Assembly (NCBI GenBank): GCA_903879775.1
Contig: CAIRMY010000114.1
Coordinates: 1 to 5,720 of the forward strand
Source: an uncultured Bacteroidota bacterium
GTDB taxonomy: Bacteria > Bacteroidota > Bacteroidia > NS11-12g > UBA955
Direction of reading: 5' to 3'
Length of the DNA stretch: 5,720 bases
Positions 1 through 5,664 of the stretch are shown in pieces. Each line of letters opens with the position of its first letter. The first letter of the stretch is position 1. A program made the translations under genes and the position numbers. The notes below the pieces were generated by a model. The model had not been told where the DNA came from, did no database searches, and saw nothing but the letters and a program-made list of their open reading frames with translations.

Positions 1-1583
1 AAATCACCTTTAACTATGAATTCGGTGATTACGGCTGCGACAGTGGGGTTCAGCACTCTGTGAGTCGATGGGTGAAAATCTATCAAAATGTTGATCGTAA
101 GCCATTTGCGGATACCACAGTGTGTGCCGGAGATACCCTTCGATTTCTTTCAAACAAAGATTATTTATCCAAGGTAAAGTGGTTTAGTCCCACCACCAAA
201 GTTACTTGCGATACCTGCAGGACACTCACCTACATCGCCAAGCCCAATGCGAAAAGCAGATACTTGCTCACCATCCAGAAACCGGCCTGCAACAACTATT
301 ACGACACTTTTTCTATTCAGGTGAGGGATTCGTTGAGGATAGATGTGGCCTATGATTCAGTTTATTGTATGGGTGATACGCTGCGTGCATTTGTATCGGG
401 CAATGGGGGCGATTCGGTTCATTACAAATGGTTGTATACGTTCAATGGCGATACGGTGCAATTGAATCACAAAATGAAGGAATCTGGCCAATGGACCGTT
501 AGGCTCTCGGATGGTTGCACAAAGAAGCCATTCGTAGCAGCCTTCGATGTTTATGTTGATACAACCCAGTTGAAGGTAGACGCTCTCTCTGATACGATGT
601 GCAAAGGCATGGAGGTGTTCGACTTAAATGCGGTGAACGTGAGTCCGAAAGGGGGCAAATGGCACTTGGATGGTTCAATGCTGAATGCTGTAACCGCTGT
701 GAGACTTGATTCATTGATGAGCTACCCCAAGCAGTTGGTTCTGAACTATCTTTATCAGAACATCAAAACCGGCTGTGCGTTTAACCATGCCGATTCGTTC
801 TGGGTGACGGACACCGTGAAAACGGATTTGGGTAGTGTCGATGGCATTTGTAAGGAGGCCAAATTGTGGGATGCCCCTGTTGCATTTAAGTCCTCCAGCG
901 CCGGCGTATGGTATTCTCCCACATCGGGTTTGGCGATCGACAGTATGGGTAGAATCAACCCCAGGAACTCTAGCGCGGGCACCTTCAAGGTGAACAAACA
1001 CAGCAAGAATGCGGCGGGTTGCGATTATCAGGATGAAGGACAGATTAGCATCGCACCAGCGGTGCTCAGCATCAGTGGTACGTTGAGCATCACATCTGGC
1101 AAAGTGCCATTGTTGGTGAATTTCGATGGCAAGAACAGCATTTCGGGGGCCACTCAATACAGATGGTTGTTTGGTGATACGAAGCAATCGCCCAAGGATA
1201 CCGCTTGGGGTGCAGCCGTGAGTTATACTTACAAGGATACAGGCAAGTTTTACCCCAGGTTAATTGGGGTGGCTGGTGGCTGTCGCGACACAATCAGTTT
1301 GGGCGCGGTGAGTGCAAGGTTACTTAGCACGAGCCAACTGGGTGAGAACCTCACGGTGAACCTTTACCCCAACCCCACTGGCGCGGGCAACGAGGTGGTG
1401 CTGAGTATTGAAGGCAATAGCAAATCTAGACGCATCACGGTTTACAACGCCGTAGGCAGCAAAGTGTCCTCGCATCGCATCGAAAAAGGCCAGCAACAAA
1501 TTAAGCTCACTGCCGCATCACCCGGAATCTACTTCATTGAAGTGGAAGGTGTTCGGAATCAGGTTAGATGGTTGGTGGAATAG
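1..1583 (+). CDS. C-terminal part of a large type IX secreted, PKD-domain surface protein (5' partial)
   Basis: The reading frame is open from position 3, with no stop before the GTG at 60, so that GTG is an internal codon and the true start lies upstream of the window. About 526 residues are visible. They form four modules of about 75-85 residues, each starting near a Cys in a context like VCAGDTL, YCMGDTL, MCKGMEV or ICKEAKL (about 111-1050), as in Ig-like or adhesin repeats of Bacteroidetes surface proteins. A PKD domain follows (about 1075-1310; YRWLFGD, then a YTYKDTGKFY strand). The last 80 residues (about 1338-1580) are a type IX type A sorting domain with LYPNPTGAG, a central VYNAVGSKV strand and PGIYFIEVEG. 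The protein is expected to be exported to the periplasm and moved across the outer membrane by the type IX system, then released or anchored. Its exact role (adhesion, gliding or other) cannot be told. G+C is about half, clearly higher than the genes to its right. Confidence 0.88.
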   Translation, partial: ITFNYEFGDYGCDSGVQHSVSRWVKIYQNVDRKPFADTTVCAGDTLRFLSNKDYLSKVKWFSPTTKVTCDTCRTLTYIAKPNAKSRYLLTIQKPACNNYYDTFSIQVRDSLRIDVAYDSVYCMGDTLRAFVSGNGGDSVHYKWLYTFNGDTVQLNHKMKESGQWTVRLSDGCTKKPFVAAFDVYVDTTQLKVDALSDTMCKGMEVFDLNAVNVSPKGGKWHLDGSMLNAVTAVRLDSLMSYPKQLVLNYLYQNIKTGCAFNHADSFWVTDTVKTDLGSVDGICKEAKLWDAPVAFKSSSAGVWYSPTSGLAIDSMGRINPRNSSAGTFKVNKHSKNAAGCDYQDEGQISIAPAVLSISGTLSITSGKVPLLVNFDGKNSISGATQYRWLFGDTKQSPKDTAWGAAVSYTYKDTGKFYPRLIGVAGGCRDTISLGAVSARLLSTSQLGENLTVNLYPNPTGAGNEVVLSIEGNSKSRRITVYNAVGSKVSSHRIEKGQQQIKLTAASPGIYFIEVEGVRNQVRWLVE

Positions 1584-1605
1584 AGAAGAATTCTTGCCTT
1601 CTTTT
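1582..1605 (+). terminator. Possible weak terminator hairpin after the PKD/type IX gene
   Basis: Arms AGAGAAG (1582-1588) and CTTCTTT (1598-1604) can pair over 7 bp with one G-U pair and a 9-nt loop, followed by only a short T run. The first arm overlaps the stop codon. It sits in the right place, but the stem is short and AT-rich, so it may be chance. Confidence 0.25.
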
Positions 1606-1911
1606 AGGAATTGATTTGTATTGCTTTTTTGAAGGGGAGGTGCTAGTTAATTGTAGTTCACTGTTTAATTGTCAAACAGCAAGAGCGCAAATGTTATGGC
1701 AGGTGTTTGTTGATTGTTGGCACTCGCAAGTATGTTTTACGATTTGACAATTGTTATTTGATCAGAAGCATAATTAAGCTGCTAGGCGACAAAGGTTTTT
1801 TGCCAGTTCGTGATGATATCTAGGTGCCGAGGGAGAATTTATTCCTCACAGGGGGGGGCGTTTCGCTGTAGTTGGGAGAAATTGGATTGTCGAACTTAGT
1901 TCATCTGCACT
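1606..1911. other. Intergenic stretch with no recognisable gene
   Basis: No open frame of convincing length on either strand. It holds a run of eight G (1851-1858), a short hairpin CTGTTT/AAACAG (1661-1666 and 1674-1679) and a 10-bp inverted repeat AATTGTCAAA (1667-1676) / TTTGACAATT (1743-1752). None of these could be tied to a known element. This is the space between the 3' end of the plus-strand gene and the 3' end of the minus-strand operon. Confidence 0.5.
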
Positions 1912-2032
1912 ATTCCTCAATGTTCATTTGTTCAAATGTTCACTGTTCATCGGGGTGTGTTTTGAATGGCGGGTGTGAATGTAAAAAACGATAAAATTCG
2001 ATAAGGAAATACAACTATCAAGTTTTTATAAT
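1912..2032 (+). repeat. 121-bp direct repeat, copy A
   Basis: It aligns without gaps to 5317-5437 with 7 mismatches in 121 (about 94% identity). Five of the mismatches lie in a short G-rich stretch (about 1960-1975). Similarity stops abruptly on both sides. Inside are four TGTTCA units at 1921, 1929, 1937 and 1944 (steps of 8, 8 and 7), a CATTTG-TT-CAAATG dyad (1925-1938) and two CGATAA units (1989 and 1999). The right end overlaps the last codons of the minus-strand membrane-protein gene and supplies its TAA stop. I recognise no repeat family. It carries no open frame of its own and could be a dispersed intergenic repeat or a site used in recombination. Confidence 0.93.
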
Positions 2033-2352
2033 GTATTTATTAACCAACCCGCACTAAAGATTGACATCATCACAAAGACTGCTTGCCAATGATCTTTATT
2101 GAATCCTAAAGTCTCTTTAAAATCAGCGGTACAAATTGTGGTGACTAATGAAGTTACAAGGCCCAGTGGCGTCCACCAGTCTCTTTGAGATATTAATATT
2201 TTTCTGGTATTTATCAGGACCAACTTGATTTTGTCTTCCGTTGTTATTATGATGTCTTGTTTAACATTTTTATGAATAACAAGGTTTTTAGATAGTTCAT
2301 CTCTAACATTAACTGATAATATTTGGTCAGTCAAATTATTTATGTTCCTCAT
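2026..2352 (-). CDS. Small two-helix membrane protein of unknown function
   Basis: 108 residues. The first 58 are polar and Lys/Asn/Asp-rich, then come two hydrophobic segments of membrane-spanning length: about 60-76 (WTPLGLV..., ending at TADFKETLG) and about 89-105 (WQAVFVMMSIFSAGWLI). The core pattern W-x-PLG, T-A-D-F-K, LG and W-x-A-x-F resembles small hypothetical membrane proteins I have seen in many bacteria, but I cannot name the family. The ATG lies 13 bp after the stop of the zinc-ribbon gene, so the two are probably translated from one mRNA. The end is odd: the TAA stop, Leu108 and one base of Thr107 lie inside repeat copy A, and the protein stops within a few residues of its second helix. 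The repeat may therefore have cut off a longer C-terminus. I see no enzyme motif. Confidence 0.7.
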   Translation of the reverse strand: MRNINNLTDQILSVNVRDELSKNLVIHKNVKQDIIITTEDKIKLVLINTRKILISQRDWWTPLGLVTSLVTTICTADFKETLGFNKDHWQAVFVMMSIFSAGWLINTL

Positions 2353-2365
2353 TCTGAAAACTGTT

Positions 2366-2632
2366 TTAACCTTTGGGTATAAGTCCTAACGTTCCTAATG
2401 CATGTTGACTCACAAATCCACAGTTGTCGCAAATGATTGCAATAGTTGGCATTGAAGGGCCTCCGATTGAGATTGAACTAAAGTCAGTTTGCATATTGTT
2501 GTTGAAAAATCCGTCTGCCATGATGAAATTTTTATTCTGGCACATTGGACAAGTGAGGCCATGTTTTCTTTTTTCAAGAACATCTGCAATCTTTTTTTTC
2601 TGTTCTGTGTTGAGCATTTTTCCTGTTTCCAT
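2366..2632 (-). CDS. Small zinc-ribbon protein, hypothetical
   Basis: 88 residues with two CxxC knuckles, C28-PM-C31 and C68-DN-C71, 36 residues apart, which is the layout of a zinc ribbon binding one Zn ion. Between them is a Gly/Ser/Asn-rich stretch (about 41-63) ending in GGPSMPTIAIIC. After the second knuckle comes GFVSQHALGTLGLIPKG, a pattern I associate with short hypothetical zinc-ribbon proteins of bacteria. A charged helix (about 9-24) precedes the ribbon. There is no signal peptide, so it is probably cytoplasmic; binding of nucleic acid or a protein partner would be a guess. Two starts are possible: the ATG at 2632, or the ATG five codons in (2617), which has AGGA a few bases upstream and may be the real one. 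It lies 34 bp after the type IX protein gene and 13 bp before the membrane-protein gene. Confidence 0.75.
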   Translation of the reverse strand: METGKMLNTEQKKKIADVLEKRKHGLTCPMCQNKNFIMADGFFNNNMQTDFSSISIGGPSMPTIAIICDNCGFVSQHALGTLGLIPKG

Positions 2633-2666
2633 AATTGATTTGTTTCGTGTTTATTGGGTTGGTTAT

Positions 2667-4406
2667 TTAATATAATATTTTGATGAAATTAGTTGAATTG
2701 ACACCGTCAATTTTAATAAAGTAAATTCCTCTTTTTAAATTGGAAAAGTCAAGTGTTGTTTTATTAATTAACAAGCAAGGTTTCTGGATTACGATTTGGC
2801 CGTTCATATTTAGGACGTTAATAAGTTGAATTGGTTGATTCGATTCTATTTTTAAGTATCCTGTAGTTATGGGGTTGGGGTAACATTTTATTTGAGGTGC
2901 TGTGAATTTATTTGTGTTGGCATATGTTGTGCAAGTTTTAACCATCCATGAATGTTGTGGGTAATATGGTTTTTCTAAGGCCATACCATTGATAATGGCG
3001 ATCGTTTTGTTTGGGTAAGTGAATAAATTAAAACTTGTAGAGTTCGTCGTAAAATCTGTAAATAAGCACTTGTGATTTTCGGTAGTTTGGCTCCACCTGT
3101 ATGTAATAGAGTCTCTATTTACTGTATATATCACATTGAGAAATGTAGGGTTTGAACTGAATTTAGGTTTGTATTTTACTCCGTTGAATTCAAAACTGCT
3201 GTCGGAACTGCCAGTTAATATAAGTTCGTTTTCTGAAGTTTGAAAAAACCCCATTCTAACATTAGTGTATTTGGTTTGGTCTTCAAAAGCTCGAAGGTTT
3301 TTTAGAGTGAATAGCGTGTCGAATATTGCCAAAGCATTTTTTCTTTGTTCGGTGCAACTCATGACATGCATCTGGTCGTCATATAAGTTTTTGCCTGCAT
3401 TATTTAGTGGGAAATAGAAGCGCTCATTGGCAAAATAGAATTTAGATTTGATGCCAATTGCACTAACTGTGCTGGGGCAACCTATTGCATAGCTTGAATG
3501 TACTTGGCCATTTACTTCCTTGATTGCCAAAATGTCGTAGCCGTCCAAACCAGCACCCGGAATTGTTTTTCTCAATGCATTTAAATGAGTCTTATTGAGC
3601 TTTGGTATGGTGATGCTATTGTAGAATTTAAAAAAATAGTAGAATCCGTTTGGAGTGTTTACCATTCCCAATGTTGCTATTTCGCTGCAGTTTTGAGCGA
3701 GCAAATTATTATTTTCAACGGTTAGTTTACGATCTAGGTGTAAAGAATAAATATCGAGTGAACTCTTTGGGGTAATGCTATCTCCATTATTCAACTGAAT
3801 TGTTTGATTGACGAGAATCATCATGTTAGCGCCATTGTCATCACAATGGATGTCATTTTCGCCTTCCCAGAGCTGCTTGTTGGTTTTTGTTTCAGCAATT
3901 TTGACAAAGTCAATGTTGCTTAAATTAGAATCAATTCTTACAATGCCGACAATTGACTTGTTGGTAGCGTTAACACTCAGATTGTTGTTGATTTTGTAGA
4001 TTTTATTGTAAACCGACAGAACATAGACCAATCCTCCAGTTTTGGGGTCGAATCTTAAATTTGGTGTTGAATAAGGTAAGGGCAAAATCAAATCCGCTTG
4101 GGCAATTATCTTTCCTTTTGTATCAATTTTTACTATCACACACTTATTTCCAGATAGATTCGTTTCGGTTAGAATGGTTTGATTGACTGCTATTGAATCT
4201 GAGTACCATATTCCATGTAATGCGTAAGATTTGTTTTGTGACAAATTTGGTGTTCTTTGAATCAATTGCTTATTGTAACTCACGCACAAATTGTATTCTT
4301 CACATTGACTCTTCGCCGGCAAGCAAATTATAGCCAATAAAACCAACAGGAAATTTCCAATTCGTCTATTACAAGAATTATTTACATACAAAAGCTGGTT
4401 TTTCAT
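2667..4406 (-). CDS. Secreted protein with type IX sorting domain, function unknown
   Basis: 579 residues. The N-terminus has a basic part (R14, R15), a hydrophobic core (FLLVLLAIICLP, about 19-30) and a likely signal peptidase I site near AKSQ (31-34). It is not a lipoprotein, because the Cys at 35 has no lipobox. The last 74 residues (506-579) form a type IX type A sorting domain: CYPNP, a VLNMNGQIV strand, then LKRGIYFIKIDG. The body (about 36-500) is rich in Asn, Ser and Thr and has repeated strand patterns such as VIVKIDTKGKI, VGIVRIDSN and ILAIKEVNGQV, reminiscent of the degenerate blades of SBBP-type or beta-propeller proteins of Bacteroidetes. No catalytic motif is visible. Its start lies 17 bp after the stop of the small secreted-protein gene, with GGGAG directly before the ATG, too close for a good ribosome site. 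Its G+C is far below that of the other type IX gene in the window. Confidence 0.88.
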   Translation of the reverse strand: MKNQLLYVNNSCNRRIGNFLLVLLAIICLPAKSQCEEYNLCVSYNKQLIQRTPNLSQNKSYALHGIWYSDSIAVNQTILTETNLSGNKCVIVKIDTKGKIIAQADLILPLPYSTPNLRFDPKTGGLVYVLSVYNKIYKINNNLSVNATNKSIVGIVRIDSNLSNIDFVKIAETKTNKQLWEGENDIHCDDNGANMMILVNQTIQLNNGDSITPKSSLDIYSLHLDRKLTVENNNLLAQNCSEIATLGMVNTPNGFYYFFKFYNSITIPKLNKTHLNALRKTIPGAGLDGYDILAIKEVNGQVHSSYAIGCPSTVSAIGIKSKFYFANERFYFPLNNAGKNLYDDQMHVMSCTEQRKNALAIFDTLFTLKNLRAFEDQTKYTNVRMGFFQTSENELILTGSSDSSFEFNGVKYKPKFSSNPTFLNVIYTVNRDSITYRWSQTTENHKCLFTDFTTNSTSFNLFTYPNKTIAIINGMALEKPYYPQHSWMVKTCTTYANTNKFTAPQIKCYPNPITTGYLKIESNQPIQLINVLNMNGQIVIQKPCLLINKTTLDFSNLKRGIYFIKIDGVNSTNFIKILY

Positions 4407-4423
4407 CTCCCAAATTTTAAGTG

Positions 4424-4909
4424 CTAAGGATTGATTGAATTGATGAGGTTGAAGTCTTCAGTTGTTAAATCAGATCCATTCATATTTCCATCTAATGGGG
4501 TGAAATTTATTAATCCTTCAAAACTATTTGAGGAATGACTCGTACTTGGTGCGTTTGGGTCAAAAATCCATTTTTTATTTAAAGTGGGTACATAAATGAT
4601 CGCATGAAGGAAAGGGTATTGATTTGATCGTTCTACGTGTACGATAAAATAACAATCAGGGCATCGACCATTTATGAATTCACCTGTACAAATTTGATTT
4701 GTTGGTGTTTTGCATTTGTGAGTAATGGCATTGTTTTCAGTTGCGGAGGCGTTGTACTCACAGCAATTCGCGCATCCAATTGTTACAATTGGACCAGTAG
4801 ATTCAGATCTAGCACAGCCAATTTCAATTTCTGCATTTGGAACTTGGGCTTTGAGTTGACTGCACATCAGGCAGGCAAAGACGATTAAAGGATACATTTT
4901 TGTTTTCAT
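4424..4909 (-). CDS. Small exported Cys-rich protein, possible papain/transglutaminase-like fold
   Basis: I chose the ATG at 4909 (161 residues) over the upstream one at 4939, because the Met-Lys-Thr-Lys start then leads straight into a signal peptide: hydrophobic YPLIVFACLMCSQ, cleavage after LKA, mature start QVPNAE. The mature part has eight Cys residues (32, 46, 49, 50, 66, 74, 83, 86 in this numbering), suggesting disulfides or metal binding. Near 102-119 it reads LHAIIYVP, then WIFDPN. A His at the start of one strand and an Asp-Pro at the end of the next is how the His/Asp pair of transglutaminase-like and C39-type cysteine hydrolases looks, with Cys 83 or 86 as a possible partner. The Cys-His distance (about 16-19) is short for those families, so this is only a suggestion. 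It has no type IX sorting domain, so it may stay in the periplasm. It is the first gene of the probable four-gene operon. Confidence 0.78.
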   Translation of the reverse strand: MKTKMYPLIVFACLMCSQLKAQVPNAEIEIGCARSESTGPIVTIGCANCCEYNASATENNAITHKCKTPTNQICTGEFINGRCPDCYFIVHVERSNQYPFLHAIIYVPTLNKKWIFDPNAPSTSHSSNSFEGLINFTPLDGNMNGSDLTTEDFNLINSINP

Positions 4910-5316
4910 AGTTATTTGTTTTGGCAAAATTGTACCCATATTTTTTTAATTTGTTGATGAAAATTAATCAATTTTATTAAATCGCCATTTTTTATTAAAT
5001 TGTTTTATCTATAAATGAGCCCCACTCCTGAAATAAGGAAGATTTTTTAATTTGTTTTTTTTTAGTGCCGAAATATTTGTAGAAATGTGGTTTAAAAGAA
5101 TGTGCATTTGATTGTTTTCCTACATGAGTATGAAAGTGTTTTTGTTTTTTTGAAACAAGTGGGTGTTAGTATGCTTGCTTTGATATCCATATCCGTAGTT
5201 TTAGGTTTAATCATAGCGCCTACATTACTTCGTGGTTGTTAAACCATATCGTTCTATTGTTATCTTTTTCATTTTTAGACCAGTTTTTTGTGGTGCAAAA
5301 GGCCGAAATGCATATG
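4910..5316. other. AT-rich upstream region of the minus-strand operon, no gene seen
   Basis: This stretch has many T runs and no convincing open frame on either strand. It must hold the promoter of the minus-strand operon if that is transcribed on its own. The closest match to the Bacteroidetes -7 box on the minus strand is CAATTTTG (4925-4932), without a well-placed upstream TTG. It also contains a 7-bp inverted repeat GGTTTAA / TTAAACC (5204-5210 and 5239-5245) and a short GATAT-CC-ATATC dyad (5182-5193), neither of which I can assign. Confidence 0.45.
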
Positions 5317-5437
5317 ATTCCCCAATGTTCATTTGTTCAAATGTTCACTGTTCATCGGGGTGTGACTTGAATAGGGGGGGTGAATGTAAAAAACGATAAA
5401 ATTCGATAAGAAAATACAACTATCAAGTTTTTATAAT
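5317..5437 (+). repeat. 121-bp direct repeat, copy B
   Basis: Second copy of the element at 1912-2032, same orientation, offset exactly 3405 bp, no gaps. The four TGTTCA units recur at 5326, 5334, 5342 and 5349. The divergent G-rich stretch here contains a run of seven G (5374-5380). Copy A lies where genes converge, while copy B lies upstream of both the operon and the right-hand gene, so the repeat is not a shared terminator or a shared promoter. Recombination between the copies would delete or circularise the whole minus-strand operon. Confidence 0.93.
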
Positions 5438-5446
5438 ATCTTCGTT

Positions 5447-5563
5447 TTACCGTTCTTTTTTGTTGCTTATGTGTTGCTCAAGAAAGTCAAAAAATGATGA
5501 GTTGTTGCTCATTTGTTGCTCGTAAAAATTGCAGAAAGCTTTACTATCAAAGGGTTTAAGCGT
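5447..5563 (-). pseudogene. Short open frame, possible remnant of a tyrosine-recombinase N-terminal part
   Basis: A 38-codon minus-strand frame, closed by stops at both ends, reads like protein: KPFDSKAFCNFYEQQ, then SSFFDFLEQHISNKKER. An aromatic FFDF motif followed by a helix and basic residues resembles the start of the core-binding (SAM-like) domain of Bacteroidetes tyrosine recombinases, where a phrase like SFF-x-F-x-x-x-I recurs. This is recalled resemblance, not a search result. A Met at 5512 would give only 21 residues. If the reading is right, the rest of the gene is missing and its 3' side is replaced by repeat copy B ten bases on. The alternative is non-coding DNA made protein-like by the direct repeats at 5461-5521. 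Confidence 0.25.
5461..5521 (+). repeat. Four TGTTGCT units in two phased pairs
   Basis: TGTTGCT occurs at 5461, 5472, 5503 and 5514. Members of each pair start 11 bp apart and the pairs start 42 bp apart, so the 19-bp unit at 5461-5479 matches 5503-5521 at 17 positions. Spacing of 11 and 42 bp places the units on nearly the same face of the helix, as for protein-binding iterons. Since 42 is a multiple of three, the repeat could also come from a duplicated coding piece (EQQMSNN and EQHISNK on the minus strand). Confidence 0.7.
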
Positions 5564-5604
5564 TTATCTTTTGTTATCAGTTCATGTATTGGTAAATAAA
5601 CGAT

Positions 5605-5664
5605 TATAACTTGTTATAAAACGGACTAAATGATATATATTTGTCCTTTATAAGACAAGTTATA
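5605..5664 (+). promoter_or_regulatory. Large dyad, probable operator of the right-hand regulator gene
   Basis: The outer arms are a perfect 10-bp inverted repeat, TATAACTTGT (5605-5614) and ACAAGTTATA (5655-5664). The inner arms TATAAA-AC-GGAC (5615-5626) and GTCC-TTTATA (5643-5652) are also inverted copies, offset by two-base insertions, and the central 16 bp carries AAAT/ATTT. The whole 60-bp dyad overlaps the probable promoter and reaches the first base of the ATG at 5664. Such a layout fits autorepression by a dimeric helix-turn-helix protein, as known for HipB-type antitoxins. Binding is inferred. Confidence 0.6.
5611..5643 (+). promoter_or_regulatory. Probable Bacteroidetes-type promoter of the right-hand gene
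   Basis: TATATTTG (5636-5643) fits the TAnnTTTG -7 box of Bacteroidetes vegetative promoters, with a TTG at 5611-5613 at about the right distance for the -33 element. Transcription would then begin near 5650, leaving a leader of about 14 nt. The boxes lie inside the dyad, so a bound repressor would block them. Confidence 0.5.

Noticed and set aside
60..62. GTG at 60 as the start of the left gene
   Set aside because: The frame is open upstream to position 3 and reads as protein (YEFGDYGCDSG), so the gene enters from outside the window.
499..1293. Several open frames of 67-158 codons inside the left gene, in other frames and on the minus strand
   Set aside because: They lie wholly within a gene with clear PKD and sorting-domain evidence, and their translations have no signal peptide, domain or sensible composition.
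1667..1752. 10-bp inverted repeat AATTGTCAAA / TTTGACAATT as the ends of a small transposable element
   Set aside because: There is no target-site duplication, no further arm pairing and no second copy in the window; one such match is expected by chance at this length.
1745..1775. TTGACA followed by TAATTA-like sequence as a sigma-70 style promoter
   Set aside because: Bacteroidetes use a different consensus, the spacing is poor, and no gene follows on the plus strand.
2424..2675. Plus-strand frame of 83 codons opposite the zinc-ribbon gene
   Set aside because: It is the antisense of a gene with two clear CxxC motifs; its hydrophobic look comes from reading Lys/Asn codons backwards.
3808..4888. 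Plus-strand frames of 63 and 83 codons opposite the type IX protein and the Cys-rich protein
   Set aside because: They are antisense to genes with signal peptides and a sorting domain, with no support of their own.
4925..4932. Minus-strand CAATTTTG as the promoter of the four-gene operon
   Set aside because: It misses the first base of TAnnTTTG, has no TTG at the usual distance, and would leave a leader of only about 9 nt; mentioned as the nearest match only.
1912..5437. Integron gene-cassette array with the 121-bp repeats as attC sites
   Set aside because: The repeats lack an evident RYYYAAC/GTTRRRY pair and internal hairpin symmetry, four genes lie between two copies, and no integron integrase is seen.
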